Positions 1 to 9,660 of a DNA stretch of 64,000 nucleotides are shown in pieces (the first letter of the stretch is position 1; each line of letters opens with the position of its first letter). The position numbers and the translations under genes are program-made. Source of the DNA: Symbiodinium natans (taxonomy: Eukaryota; Sar; Dinophyceae; Suessiales; Symbiodiniaceae); NCBI GenBank assembly GCA_905221605.1, contig CAJNDS010001002.1, forward strand, positions 70,337-134,336, read 5' to 3'. The notes under the pieces are model-generated. The model did no database searches. It worked only from the letters and a program-made list of their open reading frames with translations, and was not told the DNA's origin.

Positions 1-467
1 CAGCAACAAGCAGTACATTGATCACATGCGCGGGGGCCAAAACCCAGAACAATTTCTTGCTGTTAAGGGTTTTGCTTGCCCTAGCAAGCTTGCTCCCTTC
101 GGGTCTTATCCAAGCTTGTCCAAACTCGAACCCAAGGAACCAGTACAGAAACCCAACTCAGGGTTTGGGATTCGCAAAGTGTGGGGTGTACGGCGTGTGG
201 CTCTCGCGTTGGAAACACGAGCCGGCTTCGGCGGGCAAGTGTTGGGCTTTCTCAGTGTGCTTCTGCAGCGCTTACGCGGAGCTTACGCCAAACGGGCGCA
301 AATAAACCGCCCAACCCACCCTGCACCATGTCTCTGTCACGCCCCCAGTCCCTTCTCTGGCTTTGTGCTGAGGTATTCTTGCAATGCCCATTGCTGAAAC
401 ACAAGTCGCCCACCTTGGAGCGCGCAGTTGCTTATGGGATTATGCGAGCTCTTGCCTGCAATGTGTC
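1..467. other. unassigned sequence at window start
   Basis: No reading frame here has splice sites or protein sense I can defend. Overlapping frames are open on the plus strand, but their composition differs from the clear exons elsewhere. It is probably intron or the end of a gene outside the window. Confidence 0.4.
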
Positions 468-590
468 TCAACTTGAAGGATGTTGATCCCTGCTCATAAA
501 ATCTAGACCTTGCAGGGTTGCAGGACATTCATCCAATTTCTGACTTTTCATCTGAGAATCCGACACTGCATAGCCGGCGGTGGCCAGCGT

Positions 591-791
591 TTTGCGCACC
601 TCATATAATGCCACTCTGAGCATGCCGCTCGCACGAGCTCTGATGCTTCCTTGCGCAACAGCAACACCTTCGTGCCACTCACGGGTAAATGTCGCCATCC
701 TGCCAGTTTGGAATGCCGAAGCCTTACCGTTCCCGAAGCGGGCATCGCGCAACGCGTAAAGGGAGCTAGCTTCCGCTTCAGTTTCCTCCAT
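591..791 (-). CDS. candidate exon, unknown protein
   Basis: An open minus-strand frame starts at ATG 791 in a good context (CCCCCCATGG). It reads METETEAEASS-like acidic residues (actual start MEETEAEASSLYALRDARF) and then a region rich in A, R and E. A possible donor GCA|GTGTCGG closes it near 591. The open frame itself continues to a stop at 468. A degenerate TTCAGGG patch lies just to its right on the plus strand, as next to many exons here. It may be a first exon, or part of the same gene as the exon at 864-935. Function is not recognised. Confidence 0.35.
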
Positions 792-863
792 GGGGGGATA
801 ATCGAGGTGTGAAGGGTTCAGGGTTACGGCTTAAAACCCCGGCAGGAGGCCTGAACCCTAAGC

Positions 864-935
864 CCGAAGTCATCGAAGCACTCGCCTCCGCCAGTACGAA
901 CACCAGGTGCGGGGGCGTGCGGACCGTGATCACCT
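864..935 (-). CDS. internal exon, unknown protein
   Basis: Acceptor ATCCATCAG|AG at 936 opens a frame reading EVITVRTPPHLVFVLAEASA (the first residue is completed across the junction). The donor is ACTTCGG|GCTTAGGG, a GC donor whose intron starts with telomere-like sequence. The hydrophobic strand-like segment and the two clear splice signals make this a believable coding exon. The product is unknown. Confidence 0.5.
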
Positions 936-1254
936 CTGATGGATTCGGGAAAACATGGAGGCTCAGGGGATGTAGGGGCTCCGGGGCTCAATGAAGCTTG
1001 AGCTGAGTCAGCAAGCCGGCTTTGTTTGTTAACGTGGTCTGAGTGCAGGCAGGGGATGTTGTTGTTCAGGCTTTGCAAAGGGGGGGGGGGGCAGGGTTTT
1101 TTGTTGATCAAGGATTCCATGTTGAAAGGTATCTCCAATACGAAGTGTGACAGGCCTCTCCGGCCCATTATCCTACAGTGCTAGTGCTGGAGCACGCTGA
1201 AAGACGCATAAGTATCAAAATACTCACAACCATACGAACAACATTGAGTCATAC

Positions 1255-1721
1255 TTGCAATCAGTAAGGAAGTTTGTTCGCCGTTCATGGTTCAAAAGCT
1301 CATGGTTCAGAATAGTCGTGCAATGCTCTGAATGGTCCTCAAAACCGATCCATAAAGACAAAGAATCCCTTCGACTCATCAGCAGACCGTTAGGCCTTGA
1401 CATGCTAAAGGTCCCAAAGCCTCCAAAACTGCATTGCTATCAGTTTTTTTGGATTGCTATTGATTTTGTTGGAATCACTACTATGATTCTTCTTCTTATT
1501 GTTAATTGCCGGCATTCTTATGTTTATGACAATGATGACTACTCTTATTCTGAATATTCTGATTTTGTTTATGACCATGAATACGAGTATTGTTCGCTGA
1601 TTAACAATGTTGATATCGTCATTGCTACTTTCATTCCTATCGGTTCTTGTTTCGTTGTTGCTGTTGCTGCCTGCACACTGCTTTCAAACACCCTTCCACC
1701 CTTTCAACATGGTCCACTGCG
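1255..1721. other. low-complexity AT-rich intron-like stretch
   Basis: A 157-codon plus frame is open, but it is driven by degenerate TAY/ATT/GAT triplets (1440-1640) that give runs of Tyr, Asp and Ser. It resembles the degenerate ACT/ATT block at 27.9-28.4 kb. I do not call it a gene. On the minus strand it lies inside the intron that starts at 1807. Confidence 0.5.
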
Positions 1722-1807
1722 GCCCTAAACCCTAAACCCTAAACCCTAAACCCTAAACCCTAAACCCTAAACCCTAAACCCTAAACCCTAAACCCTAAAC
1801 CCTAAAC
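1722..1807 (+). repeat. interstitial telomeric array (CCCTAAA)n
   Basis: About twelve near-perfect tandem copies of CCCTAAA, the plant/dinoflagellate-type telomere heptamer read on the C-rich strand. It is the cleanest array in the window and lies internally, not at a chromosome end. Read on the minus strand it is (GTTTAGG)n and begins exactly at the proposed 5' splice site of the exon at 1808-1949. Confidence 0.95.
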
Positions 1808-1949
1808 CCGGCTCAACTGAGGTCTCGGCCATGGCCTCGCGCAGGTAGTGCAGATGCTGGCGCTGGAGGATTCCAAGCACCTCCGCCTCGGGAAGCGCTT
1901 TGGGATATGTGATGAGAATTCCATAGGCCAGGATGGCCCTTAAAACCCT
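1808..1949 (-). CDS. exon whose intron starts with the telomeric array
   Basis: Acceptor TTTTTCAG|AGG at 1950 opens a 47-codon frame, RVLRAILAYGILITYPKALP then EAEVLGILQRQHLHYLREAM and a short tail ending in EP. The frame is rich in amphipathic helix. The donor is GAGCCGG|GTTTAGGG, and the next roughly 85 bases of intron are clean GTTTAGG units. The protein is not recognised. The leading Ile/Leu/Ala part could be a short membrane segment. Confidence 0.6.
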
Positions 1950-2169
1950 CTGAAAAATGTTCCTGACTGTGATCCTCTTAAACCCAATAAAGGAAAATAT
2001 GGAGAATAAAACATGTCCCAAGGGCCTACAGAGTAGTCAATTACAATTTACTACTTGTTTTGTGCTACGACCTCAAGAGCCTGGGCATGATGAGACGGGG
2101 AGTCAGCAGGCGGCTTTCGGACAACGGCGCCGCAGCTTAACATTGCTACTCCTCCGGGCCTAGGGCGAG

Positions 2170-4370
2170 CCATCTACAACAAGTCTTGACACGAGAGGCT
2201 GCCAGATTCCAAGGGGCCACCAGCTACGCCAAAGGGACTTGAGGCCGTTATGGACTCATCCTGGCATACGATGGGACCTGTAGTGCGGGAGGTTGTTCCA
2301 CAGCCGCCTCCACCACCACCAGAAATGGTTGCAAGACCTAAGCCGTCGCCGAAAGCTGGAAATTTCATAGAGCAACACTGAAGACGCTGGAATGATTCTT
2401 GATGACTGGCTGACCGTGGCAAAGCCGATGAAGGCAGCACTGTCGGCCACAGCGTCTGAATGGTGGGAGCAAGGTCACAGAGGTCCATCCATGAGCAGGC
2501 AGACCAGGTGGAGGAGGATTTTCGCTTGTTGAGGAGCCTGTCGGTGGATACGAACATCGGTGGCGCAAAGACAACAACAGATGCTTGTCCTGAAGTGTTT
2601 CTTTGCAAACCAAGACGATCCAGCAGCTGCCGGCGTGGGCGCCAGCTATGAGTTCCGAGTACAACGCAATGCGTTCTGAGAAAGCTGCCATAGAACCGAG
2701 AACGGGGCAACAGATAAAGGCGTGGGAAGAAGAGAGCGACATGATCGTGAGAAGGATACCAGCAAAAATGGTGTTCACGAGGAAAGCTGTCAGCGGACAA
2801 TGCAAAGCAAGGGCATGCGCTTGCGGAAACTTCCTACAGGCGGAGGAGAGCAGCAAGACGAGACAGGGGCTTCGCGAAGAAGTGTACGAACAGCGGGCAT
2901 AGACATTCCTGTCCTGCGTACAATGCTTGCTGTGCGGGTGCTCGCCGTGAATGGAGAGCTGGAACAACAGGCTTCAGCGATCTGGGTACAAGAAAGAACG
3001 GATCGTTTTGTATCCGCCCCGAATTTTGCACTGGGCTGGGAAAAGGCTTGTTGCCAGAGCGTTGCACGGATTGGAAATTTCCCCTTAAAGTTGGGCAATC
3101 TATCGTGATCAGCAACTGAAGGGAAGGCGTTTCCAGTACAATGGTCAATGGCACAGTTTGCAACCATGTCGCAATGACCCGAATCTTTGGGGATTATGTC
3201 GGCCAACGGACAACTTCATGGATTGATGGCTATTTTGTGGGCGACATTCTATGCGTTGCACAGGATGGCTTGTTGCAGGCCTGTTTCGACAGCATTGCGC
3301 AACTTTGGACTTGTTCTAAGCCGGAGTATGTTTCGAAGCAGGGGCCCGTGAGGTTGTGCGGGCTTGACATCTACAAAGAGGACTTCAGATTCCTGGTGAG
3401 ATAAGACGCCCACAGGACAGATAGTGGAGAAAAAGGAAGCGGAGCAAAGGAGAGAGTCTTCGAGCTTCCAGAGGTCCGGCATTAAAGTATGACCTGCCCC
3501 ACTCCAATTATGGTCACAAAGGCGCAGCGACTGATTGGTGAGCTGAACTGGATTGGCAGAATGGCGCCAGGACACGGCCCGACACATCTTCGATTAGCAC
3601 AGCCGCGCACTGCTTCGATGCCACTTTGGCTGTGGAAGCAGCCACCCAGGTCTTCCATATTTCTGAGAGCAACTAAAGACGATGGGCTTCGATATGTGGC
3701 AAGTCCTGACTCATTTGGCAAGTATCCGGAGCTTCGGGTGCCTCGCAAGGCGCCAGTCCATGCTCCGGTCCCAAGAGGGTATGTGTTTGCCGCAGGCCAG
3801 CAAATTGCTTGGTCGTCAAACAAAAAATCAATGACAAGCCTGAGCACCGCAGAAAGTGAATGTTGCGCAGTGCTAGAGGGCGTAGCATATGGGGAAGGAA
3901 CCAAGTGTGTTTCGGAGGAGATCATGCAGGTTTCGGTTTCGGCTGTGATCTACTCTGACAATGCTGCTACAGTGGCTTTGGTTACCGGGAGCGCGACTCT
4001 TTGGAGATTCAGAAGCTTCAAGAACAAGGCTGCACCGCTGCAACAATTGCATTGTAATGTTTGGCAAATGTATCGCTTGGACGGGATCTACATCACCGCA
4101 GACTTGGGCACAAAGTCCTTGACAGCAGCCAGGTTGGAAGAGTTACAGCGATTGATCAACATGGGTGGGCGAGATTTCAGCCAGCCTCAGGCGAGCAAGT
4201 TGAAAGTGAAAGCCGTGGCGAAGATGTTGATTTGCTTCGCTATGCTGGGCACCGTGGAAGGTGCGAAGGTGGAGCAAGCAATGACACTGGAAGAGTGGGC
4301 AACACTTAGTGACTATTGTGGTACTGAGTATCTTGTCCATGTGGGAAACGACATGGTTTTGGCTGGGTAG
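2170..4370 (+). pseudogene. decayed Ty1/copia-type retrotransposon (pol)
   Basis: Fragments of copia pol lie in order on the plus strand but in different frames. At 2603-2902 is the start of reverse transcriptase (IPAKMVFTRKAVSG, then CKARACACGNFL). At 2880-2960 is IDIPVLRTMLAV. At 3141-3404 is the palm region, with the catalytic YVDD block changed to YFVGDILCVA. At 3489-4370 a single open frame carries RNase H: AQRLIGELNWI, AWSSNKKSMTSLSTAESE, YSDNAATVALV and ADLGTKSL. The frame changes and damaged YVDD show that it is dead. No gag, protease, integrase or LTR pair could be identified, so it may be truncated at the 5' end. It is the only plain mobile element seen. Confidence 0.85.
3489..4370 (+). 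CDS. copia RNase H / pol C-terminal ORF (remnant)
   Basis: This is the longest intact piece of the retroelement, 293 codons. The RNase H fold is recognisable from GYVFAAGQQIAWSSNKKS, the acidic residues in STAESE and YSDNAAT, and the closing ADLGTKSL block typical of copia pol C-termini. The roughly 90 residues after that have no copia counterpart that I recognise. It is unlikely to be expressed as a functional protein because the upstream reverse transcriptase is broken. Confidence 0.7.
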   Translation: MTCPTPIMVTKAQRLIGELNWIGRMAPGHGPTHLRLAQPRTASMPLWLWKQPPRSSIFLRATKDDGLRYVASPDSFGKYPELRVPRKAPVHAPVPRGYVFAAGQQIAWSSNKKSMTSLSTAESECCAVLEGVAYGEGTKCVSEEIMQVSVSAVIYSDNAATVALVTGSATLWRFRSFKNKAAPLQQLHCNVWQMYRLDGIYITADLGTKSLTAARLEELQRLINMGGRDFSQPQASKLKVKAVAKMLICFAMLGTVEGAKVEQAMTLEEWATLSDYCGTEYLVHVGNDMVLAG

Positions 4371-4499
4371 AAGAGGGTGAAAACTGGCCTCGCGAGGACC
4401 TTGCACCCGAGCCATCAACTACATCCACTGGGACGTCGTCGCCGCACGCAGCTGCTACCTCATCGCCTACACCGGCGCCAGAACGCAACGCACCTCCTG

Positions 4500-4625
4500 T
4501 TTCAAGCAACTATAGACCCTACCCGCCTACCCCCCAACCTACCCCACCTACCCCCCCCAACCCCCTGCCCTCCCCCCCTCCCCCCTCTTCCTTCAGGTGG
4601 CTTCCCCCCCCCCCCCCAACCGCCT
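4500..4625 (+). repeat. C-rich low-complexity tract
   Basis: Runs of CCTACCCCC, CCCCTCCCCC and a C homopolymer near 4605-4617. It lies between the retroelement and the stop of the FNIP gene, i.e. in its 3' flank on the minus strand (G-rich in the sense strand). Confidence 0.8.
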
Positions 4626-4715
4626 GCCTCCTCAAAAAAACGCTAGATTTTTCTCGATTTTCCGAGGCGAAAACCAATTGGGCACAGCATTTTTGGCGCC
4701 CTCTTGTTGTTGGCT

Positions 4716-6557
4716 TCAGAGCGCGTTGTCTTTGTGTAGACCAGACGTGTGAACAACAACACATAAGTCCTTAGATTTGAAGCGCACAAGTCCACTCAAC
4801 AAGGCCACATTCTCCAAGCTCTGGTCGAACCCATAACCGAAGGTCAAGGACTGCAAGCTGCCAGGCAAGACGACATTCTCCAAGCTCTGGTCGAAGCTAT
4901 ATCCGAAGCTCAAGGACTGCAAGCTGCCAGGCAAGGCGACATTCTCCAAACTCTGGTTGAAATTATCTCCGAAGCTCAAGGACTGCAAGCTGCCGGACAA
5001 GGCCACATTCTCCATTCTCTGGTTGAATTTAAATCCGAAGGTCAAGGACTGCAAGCTCCCGGGCAAGACGACATTCTCCAAGGTCTGGTCGAACCTATGT
5101 CCGAAGGTCAAGGACTGCAAGCTGTCAGGCAAGGCCACATTCTCCAAGCTCTGGTCAAAACTATCTCCGAAGCTCAAGGACTGCAAGCTGCCGGGCAAGG
5201 CCACATTCTCCAAGCTCTGATTGAAATCATTTCCGAAGCTCAAGGACTGCAAGCTGCCGGGCAAGGCTACATTCTCCAAGATCTGGTTGAAATAAAACCC
5301 GAGGCTCAAGGACTGCAAGCTGCCAGGCAAGGCCACATTCTCCAAGCTCTGGTTGAAATTATCTCCGAAGCTCAAGGACTGCAAGCTGCCAGGCAAGGCC
5401 ACATTCTCCAAGCTCCGGTTGAACCTACATCCGAAGGTCAAGGACTGCAAGCTGCCAGGCAAATCCACATTCTCCAAGCTCTGGTCGAACCCGTGTCCGA
5501 AGGTCAAGGACTGCAAGCTGCCAGGCAAGGCCACATTCTCCAAGCTCTGGTTGAAATTCTCTCCGAAGCTCAAGGACTGCAAGTTTCCGGGCAAGGCCAC
5601 ATTCTCCAAGCTCTGGTCGAAATCACCTCCGAAGCTCAAGGACTGCAAGCTGCCAGGCAAGGCCACATTCTCCAAGCTCTGGTTGAAATCATATCCGAAG
5701 CTCAAGGACTGCAAGCTGCCGGGCAAGGCCACATTCTCCAAACTCTGGTCAAAACTATCTCCGAAGCTCAAGGACTGCAAGCTGCCGGGCAAGGCCACAT
5801 TCTCCAAGCTCTGATTGAAAGCATTTCCGAAGCTCAAGGACCGCAAGCTGCCAGGCCAGGCAACGTTCTCCAAGCTGCGGTTGAACTTATATCCGAAGGT
5901 CAAGGACTGCAAGCTGCCAGGCAAGGCCACATTCTCCAAGCTCTGGTTGAAATCATATCCGAAGGTCAAGGACTGCAAGCTTCCGGGCAAGGCCACATTC
6001 TCCAAGCGCTGGTCGAACCTATGTCCGAAGGTCAAGGACTGCAAGCTGTCAGGCAAGGCCACATTCTCCAAGCTCTGATTGAAAGCATTTCCGAAGCTCA
6101 AGGACCGCAAGCTGCCAGGCCAGGCAACGTTCTCCAAGCTGCGGTTGAAACCATTTCCGAAGCTCAAGGACTGCAAGCTGCCAGGCAAGTCCACATTCTC
6201 CAAGCTGCGGTTGAACTTATATCCGAAGGTCAAGGACTGCAAGCTGCCAGGCAAGGCCACATTCTCCAAGCTCTGGTTGAAATCATATCCGAAGCTCAAG
6301 GACTGCAAGCTTCCGGGCAAGGCCACATTCTCCAAGCTCTGGTCGAACCCGTGTCCGAAGGTCAAGGACTGCAAGCTGCCAGGCAAGGCCACATTCTCCA
6401 AGCTCTGATTGAAAGCATTTCCGAAGCTCAAGGACTGCAAGCCCTTCGGCAGTTCAACATTCTCGAGACTATCTGGACTGTAGATGTGCAACGAAGAGAT
6501 TGCGTCCTTTGCACATGCCTCCATCACGCTCAGGCGTTGGCCGTCGCTCGCTCGCAA
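4716..6557 (-). CDS. FNIP-repeat protein, main repeat exon
   Basis: A 613-codon frame consists almost entirely of about 25 tandem 22-residue repeats with consensus SLENVALPGSLQSLSFG, two variable residues, then FNQ. This matches the FNIP repeat family (leucine-rich-type repeats well known from Dictyostelium), which are thought to form solenoid binding surfaces. The frame opens after an in-frame TAG near 6588. The listed first codon is not ATG (TTG), so this is a downstream exon. The natural N-terminus is the ubiquitin-like exon at 6634-6975. Repeats differ mainly at the two residues before FNQ/FDQ. The last repeat decays into VRFKSKDLCVVVHTSG before the stop. The role is unknown; family proteins are presumed to bind other proteins. 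Confidence 0.8.
   Translation of the reverse strand: MRASDGQRLSVMEACAKDAISSLHIYSPDSLENVELPKGLQSLSFGNAFNQSLENVALPGSLQSLTFGHGFDQSLENVALPGSLQSLSFGYDFNQSLENVALPGSLQSLTFGYKFNRSLENVDLPGSLQSLSFGNGFNRSLENVAWPGSLRSLSFGNAFNQSLENVALPDSLQSLTFGHRFDQRLENVALPGSLQSLTFGYDFNQSLENVALPGSLQSLTFGYKFNRSLENVAWPGSLRSLSFGNAFNQSLENVALPGSLQSLSFGDSFDQSLENVALPGSLQSLSFGYDFNQSLENVALPGSLQSLSFGGDFDQSLENVALPGNLQSLSFGENFNQSLENVALPGSLQSLTFGHGFDQSLENVDLPGSLQSLTFGCRFNRSLENVALPGSLQSLSFGDNFNQSLENVALPGSLQSLSLGFYFNQILENVALPGSLQSLSFGNDFNQSLENVALPGSLQSLSFGDSFDQSLENVALPDSLQSLTFGHRFDQTLENVVLPGSLQSLTFGFKFNQRMENVALSGSLQSLSFGDNFNQSLENVALPGSLQSLSFGYSFDQSLENVVLPGSLQSLTFGYGFDQSLENVALLSGLVRFKSKDLCVVVHTSGLHKDNAL
4790..6480 (-). repeat. 66-bp tandem repeat array (coding, FNIP)
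   Basis: About 25 copies of a 66-base unit (22 codons), easily seen on the plus strand as the recurring TTCTCCAAGCTCTGG. Because 66 is divisible by three, all frames stay open and give long shadow frames on the plus strand. Some multi-unit blocks are near identical (compare repeats 4-6 with 9-10), which points to recent unequal exchange or conversion. Confidence 0.9.
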
Positions 6558-6633
6558 AAACGCAGCGGCTGCGTGCCCTGCACCAACCTAGGTTGGCCCC
6601 TTAGACCCCAGTAGGCCTGTAGGTTCCTTGCAC

Positions 6634-6975
6634 TCAACAATGAGGGAAAACATACTCATGCCAAAGGGCAACTGGTTGAACCACATACGTGATGACACCA
6701 CCCTGAACTTGCGCCAACAGCGGCTTGGAATCGTCCAGGCCGCTGCCGCCAGCGACCAAGCCAAGCATGCCACCTAGCGGCAAGCCGATCCTTCCTGCGA
6801 CGCTCTTGCGCAAGTCTTCCACGGTCATGCTGTCTTCAAGAGGAAGCTGCACTTCTGAGCCATCGAGACCACAGACCGTCAAGTGTCGGCCGGCACAAAG
6901 GCCATCAAACTCGTCAAGGCACTGAGCCTTCCGTTCTTCTTGAGACAATCCGAATCCTGGTGCGAGGTCGGCCAT
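6634..6975 (-). CDS. ubiquitin-like N-terminal exon of the FNIP gene
   Basis: ATG 6975 sits in a strong context (GCCGCCATGGCC). Residues about 30-95 have the ubiquitin-fold pattern: LTVCGLDGSEVQLPL, then VEDLRKSVAGRIGLPLGG, then LVAGGSGLDD and VITYVVQ. The 113-codon frame ends TGA at 6634 just before the repeat frame begins, so the stop is probably read only if the intron is kept. One phase-consistent join is a GA donor after the codons for ALWH to the acceptor CCTAG at about 6590, both phase 0. The same strand and 76-base gap support one gene: a ubiquitin-like domain followed by an FNIP solenoid. The exact junction is uncertain. Confidence 0.65.
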   Translation of the reverse strand: MADLAPGFGLSQEERKAQCLDEFDGLCAGRHLTVCGLDGSEVQLPLEDSMTVEDLRKSVAGRIGLPLGGMLGLVAGGSGLDDSKPLLAQVQGGVITYVVQPVALWHEYVFPHC

Positions 6976-7580
6976 GGCGGCTTGCGCTTTGGCGCCTGGA
7001 GCCTGGTGGCTTTACAGGGTCGACGAAAGCGGCGTTAGCCCTTAGATTAGCAGTTTCCTAATAGAGTAGCGAATTAACAGTTTCTTCATGGAAACAATTT
7101 TTAAGTTGAACTAATTTTTGCTTCGTATTGCTGACCTTAGTTCGTGCGTGCACTTAGGGCAAGTGAAAGGTTGGGGGCTGCATGCATCGAAAGTGGCAAT
7201 TGGGTGATGTTGGGTGCGTTTGCCTTCGTTGAATGGTGCATTCCTGTAAGTTGTAAAAAAATCCGAAGGTCCGAAGGCCCCCCCCCCCCCCCCCTTCTGA
7301 ACGGACCCCTGGGTGCATGGCCAGCTTCAGAGGGAGGATCTTCCGGACGAAGGCGCTCCCATCGGTTGCCTCTCAAGACGGGAGGCATGAGGCAGTGCCA
7401 AATGGCCCTTTTCTCGGTGTGAGACTATATAAAAAACAAACTAGTATACGAGATCAGCTGTTCTGTCCTAAAGTACCTTTGTAGGCGTGGCCCTTAAGGG
7501 ATTCACTGAGATCTGAACAGAGCAGCTCCCTGTGCTCTGCTGGAACACGAGTGCAAAGCAACCAAACCAAGAAGCACAAG
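6976..7580. other. upstream flank of the FNIP gene with a poly-C run
   Basis: Contains an AT-rich stretch (7040-7130) and a homopolymer of about 17 C at 7277-7294. I see no convincing exon. It may hold the promoter of the FNIP gene on the minus strand, but dinoflagellate promoters cannot be recognised by eye. Confidence 0.4.
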
Positions 7581-7581
7581 C

Positions 7582-7673
7582 TTTGTCCAGCAAACGCATA
7601 AAGCCAACCGTTGATCGTGACCTTCGTCGTGGGACCACTCGGCAGGACGATGTGCACATGGCGTAGCCCAGCC
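7582..7673 (-). CDS. exon, unknown protein
   Basis: Acceptor CCTTTGCTCAG|G at 7674 follows CCCTAAACCCTAAACC in the sense strand. The frame reads AGLRHVHIVLPSGPTTKVTI then NGWLYAFAGQ. A GC donor (GGACAAA|GCTTGTG) would end it at 7582. Alternating hydrophobic residues suggest beta structure. The family is not recognised. Confidence 0.55.
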
Positions 7674-8098
7674 CTGAGCAAAGGCGTTGGTTTAGGGTTT
7701 AGGGTTTATCCTGTCACTGAAGGCCATGCATCGCAGACACCCCAGCCTCAAGAACCTGAATCCCAAATCCCAGCCTAAAGCTGTTTCTACCGATAGGGGT
7801 TGTTCTCACTAGTTCTCCATTTGGGTCCTCTGTACCTGGATAGTAGGGCTTACTTACCTCAAACCCTCCGTTTGGGACACTATCCTAAAGCAGACCCTAA
7901 CCGAATGGTTCTTTTGGGACTGCTTTTGGGTACACTAGATTTGTTGGTGCCCAGAGAAACGGAACTTGATTTAGAAACCCTGTGATTCAAGTCCTCTCAT
8001 CTTTAGGTTCTAAACCCTAAATTTGGGCTTGCTAAATTGGGGGGTCGACTTGACACAAGGGTGCCCCTAACCCGAAGCAAGCCTGTCAACGCCTTTAC

Positions 8099-8166
8099 TT
8101 AGAGAACCACCCTCCAAACGTCTCCGTGTCCCGCTGAAGGCCCGACTTCAAGGAAGCAGCCATGGC
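8099..8166 (-). CDS. short exon, unknown protein
   Basis: Strong acceptor GTCTCTTCCAG|GCC at 8167 and donor TTCTCTAA|GTAAAGG at 8098. The frame is AMAASLKSGLQRDTETFGGW then FS, phase 0 in and 2 out. A TTTCGGGCTTATAGG patch flanks it on the right and CCCTAAATT on the left. Confidence 0.55.
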
Positions 8167-8169
8167 CTG

Positions 8170-9280
8170 GAAGAGACACGTCACAAGACAACTCCACGCT
8201 CTGACCAACTTGCTTAGGGTTTCGGGCTTATAGGTTTCCTTTGTTCGGAGGCTTCCGGATCAGACAGCTCCACAGTGAAGCGCGACTTGCCGGAAGCCCG
8301 AGTGCCCGTTTCAACCGCCTAGCTGTTGTAGACATGGCTGGGAAATGTGGCACGACCCAAGATGTCAACACTGAGCAAGGCAAGCTTGGATTGGAGGGCA
8401 GGGATCGTGAGTACTTCGGACGTCATTGGAGCAAAAGCTTGCCAAAATCCAACGCTTGTATGATGGGTTCATAGGCAGCTTTTGCACGCGGGCTATTGCC
8501 CATCGACGAGGATTGCAGTCCTTGGCTGGGTAAATGGGCCTGTGCGTTCCCGACGACGTACACCTGGGGCAATGCTTGACATGCCGTGAAGGGCCCGTAC
8601 CTTGAAACAACGGCCAAGACTGCATTGCAGGTGGTGCACACCGGACTGGCACCCCAAGAATCGAGGATGCAGTGTTTCCTTGGAATGGTAGTCCTTGGCA
8701 GGATAGTTGAGGCAAGAATGGCCCCGATGAAACTTGCTTGGAGAAGCTTGCCAAGCTGCTGGGAGACTTGGGAAGCAGAGTGTCATGCAGATGGCACGCA
8801 TTATGATTGCCGCATGCGCGGCATGGTTGCCTGAAAAACAAATCACTTGTATGCTGTCTTGGTTGCGGGAAAGCGCTTGAGTTGGACAACGCAAGCACTC
8901 CGGATGACACTTCTTGGATGGAGAGGCGGGCCCAAGCAGTCACACAGTCATGTGCCTGGCAATCCTTGACTCAGACTACCACGTCGCGAGCCTCGATGCA
9001 AACCGCCGAGATTCCACTGCTGAGTCTGAAAGGAAAACCCTCTCTTGGATTGTTTTTTGTGTTCCAGGTTCTTGCATGCCGAGAACGTGTTTACGCAGTC
9101 ACTGCGCATGCTTGCATGTTGAATTCCACCGTGTGGGTTTATCTCTGTAGTTGGCCTCTCCTATTCCCGGAGGAATATGCTCAGTCCTTTGTATGTGTGT
9201 GTGGTCCATTTTACATTGCTGGTGCCCTTTGACACCCGCTCGGTGTTGAACTTATCTTTGGTTGCTGTGGTGTGCGACAG
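8170..9280. other. unassigned, no convincing exon
   Basis: Long overlapping frames on the minus strand (8365-8943) are rich in Pro, Ser, His and Cys and lack splice signals. I see recurrent CTTGGCAAG/CTTGCCAAG-type words but no clean repeat unit. Confidence 0.35.
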
Positions 9281-9283
9281 CTT

Positions 9284-9350
9284 TTATGCAGATGTTGTTG
9301 TAAAAATGCCCCAGCCTTCCTGCATTGCTGGGTCAAATCCACTCATGCCG
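9284..9350 (-). CDS. possible C-terminal exon
   Basis: After GGTATGCAAAG| the frame reads QGTIGMSGFDPAMQEGWGIF then TTTSA and a TAA at 9284-9286. The composition is protein-like and a telomere-like patch (CTTTAGGGTTGAGGG) lies to its right, but the acceptor is weak. Confidence 0.3.
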
Positions 9351-9579
9351 ATGGTGCCTTGCTTTGCATACCGATTAGTGCAGCACGGTCAGGAACATTC
9401 GGCAAACAGGCAGACAGGGTTTTTGTGTTTTAGACCTTTAGGGTTGAGGGGGTGCTAAGGTTCAACTGGTGCTTTCGGCAGCACCTTCAGAACGAGTCGA
9501 GACTTGAGCATCGGGTCACTAAGGCTGATTGCACCGCGTGAAGCCTCCACCGAAATCCTTCAAAGTTCCGAACACCCCA

Positions 9580-9660
9580 AGCCCAAGACACTCGGCCTGC
9601 GCGTTGTTTGCCCCCACTTCCAGCCTGAGGCGCAGTCATTGTACACGTAAGCCCGGGCTG
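9580..9660 (-). CDS. possible exon, unknown protein
   Basis: The minus frame reads AYVYNDCASGWKWGQTTRRP between a C/G telomere-like patch at 9663-9712 and C-rich sequence. The residues look coding, but both splice sites are ambiguous. Confidence 0.3.

Noticed and set aside
1255-1728. 157-codon plus frame with possible membrane segments
   Set aside because: Low-complexity degenerate triplets, no homology sense, and it overlaps an intron on the other strand.
1722-1807. True chromosome end
   Set aside because: Ordinary exons and genes continue on both sides, and similar patches recur through all 64 kb.
4790-6480. Regular repeats as a CRISPR array
   Set aside because: Units are contiguous, coding and without unique spacers; the genome is eukaryotic.
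5097-6614. 505-codon plus-strand frame of EIISEAQGLQAARQGHILQAL repeats
   Set aside because: Shadow of the 66-bp FNIP array. The minus-strand reading matches a known repeat family and continues from a Ubl exon.
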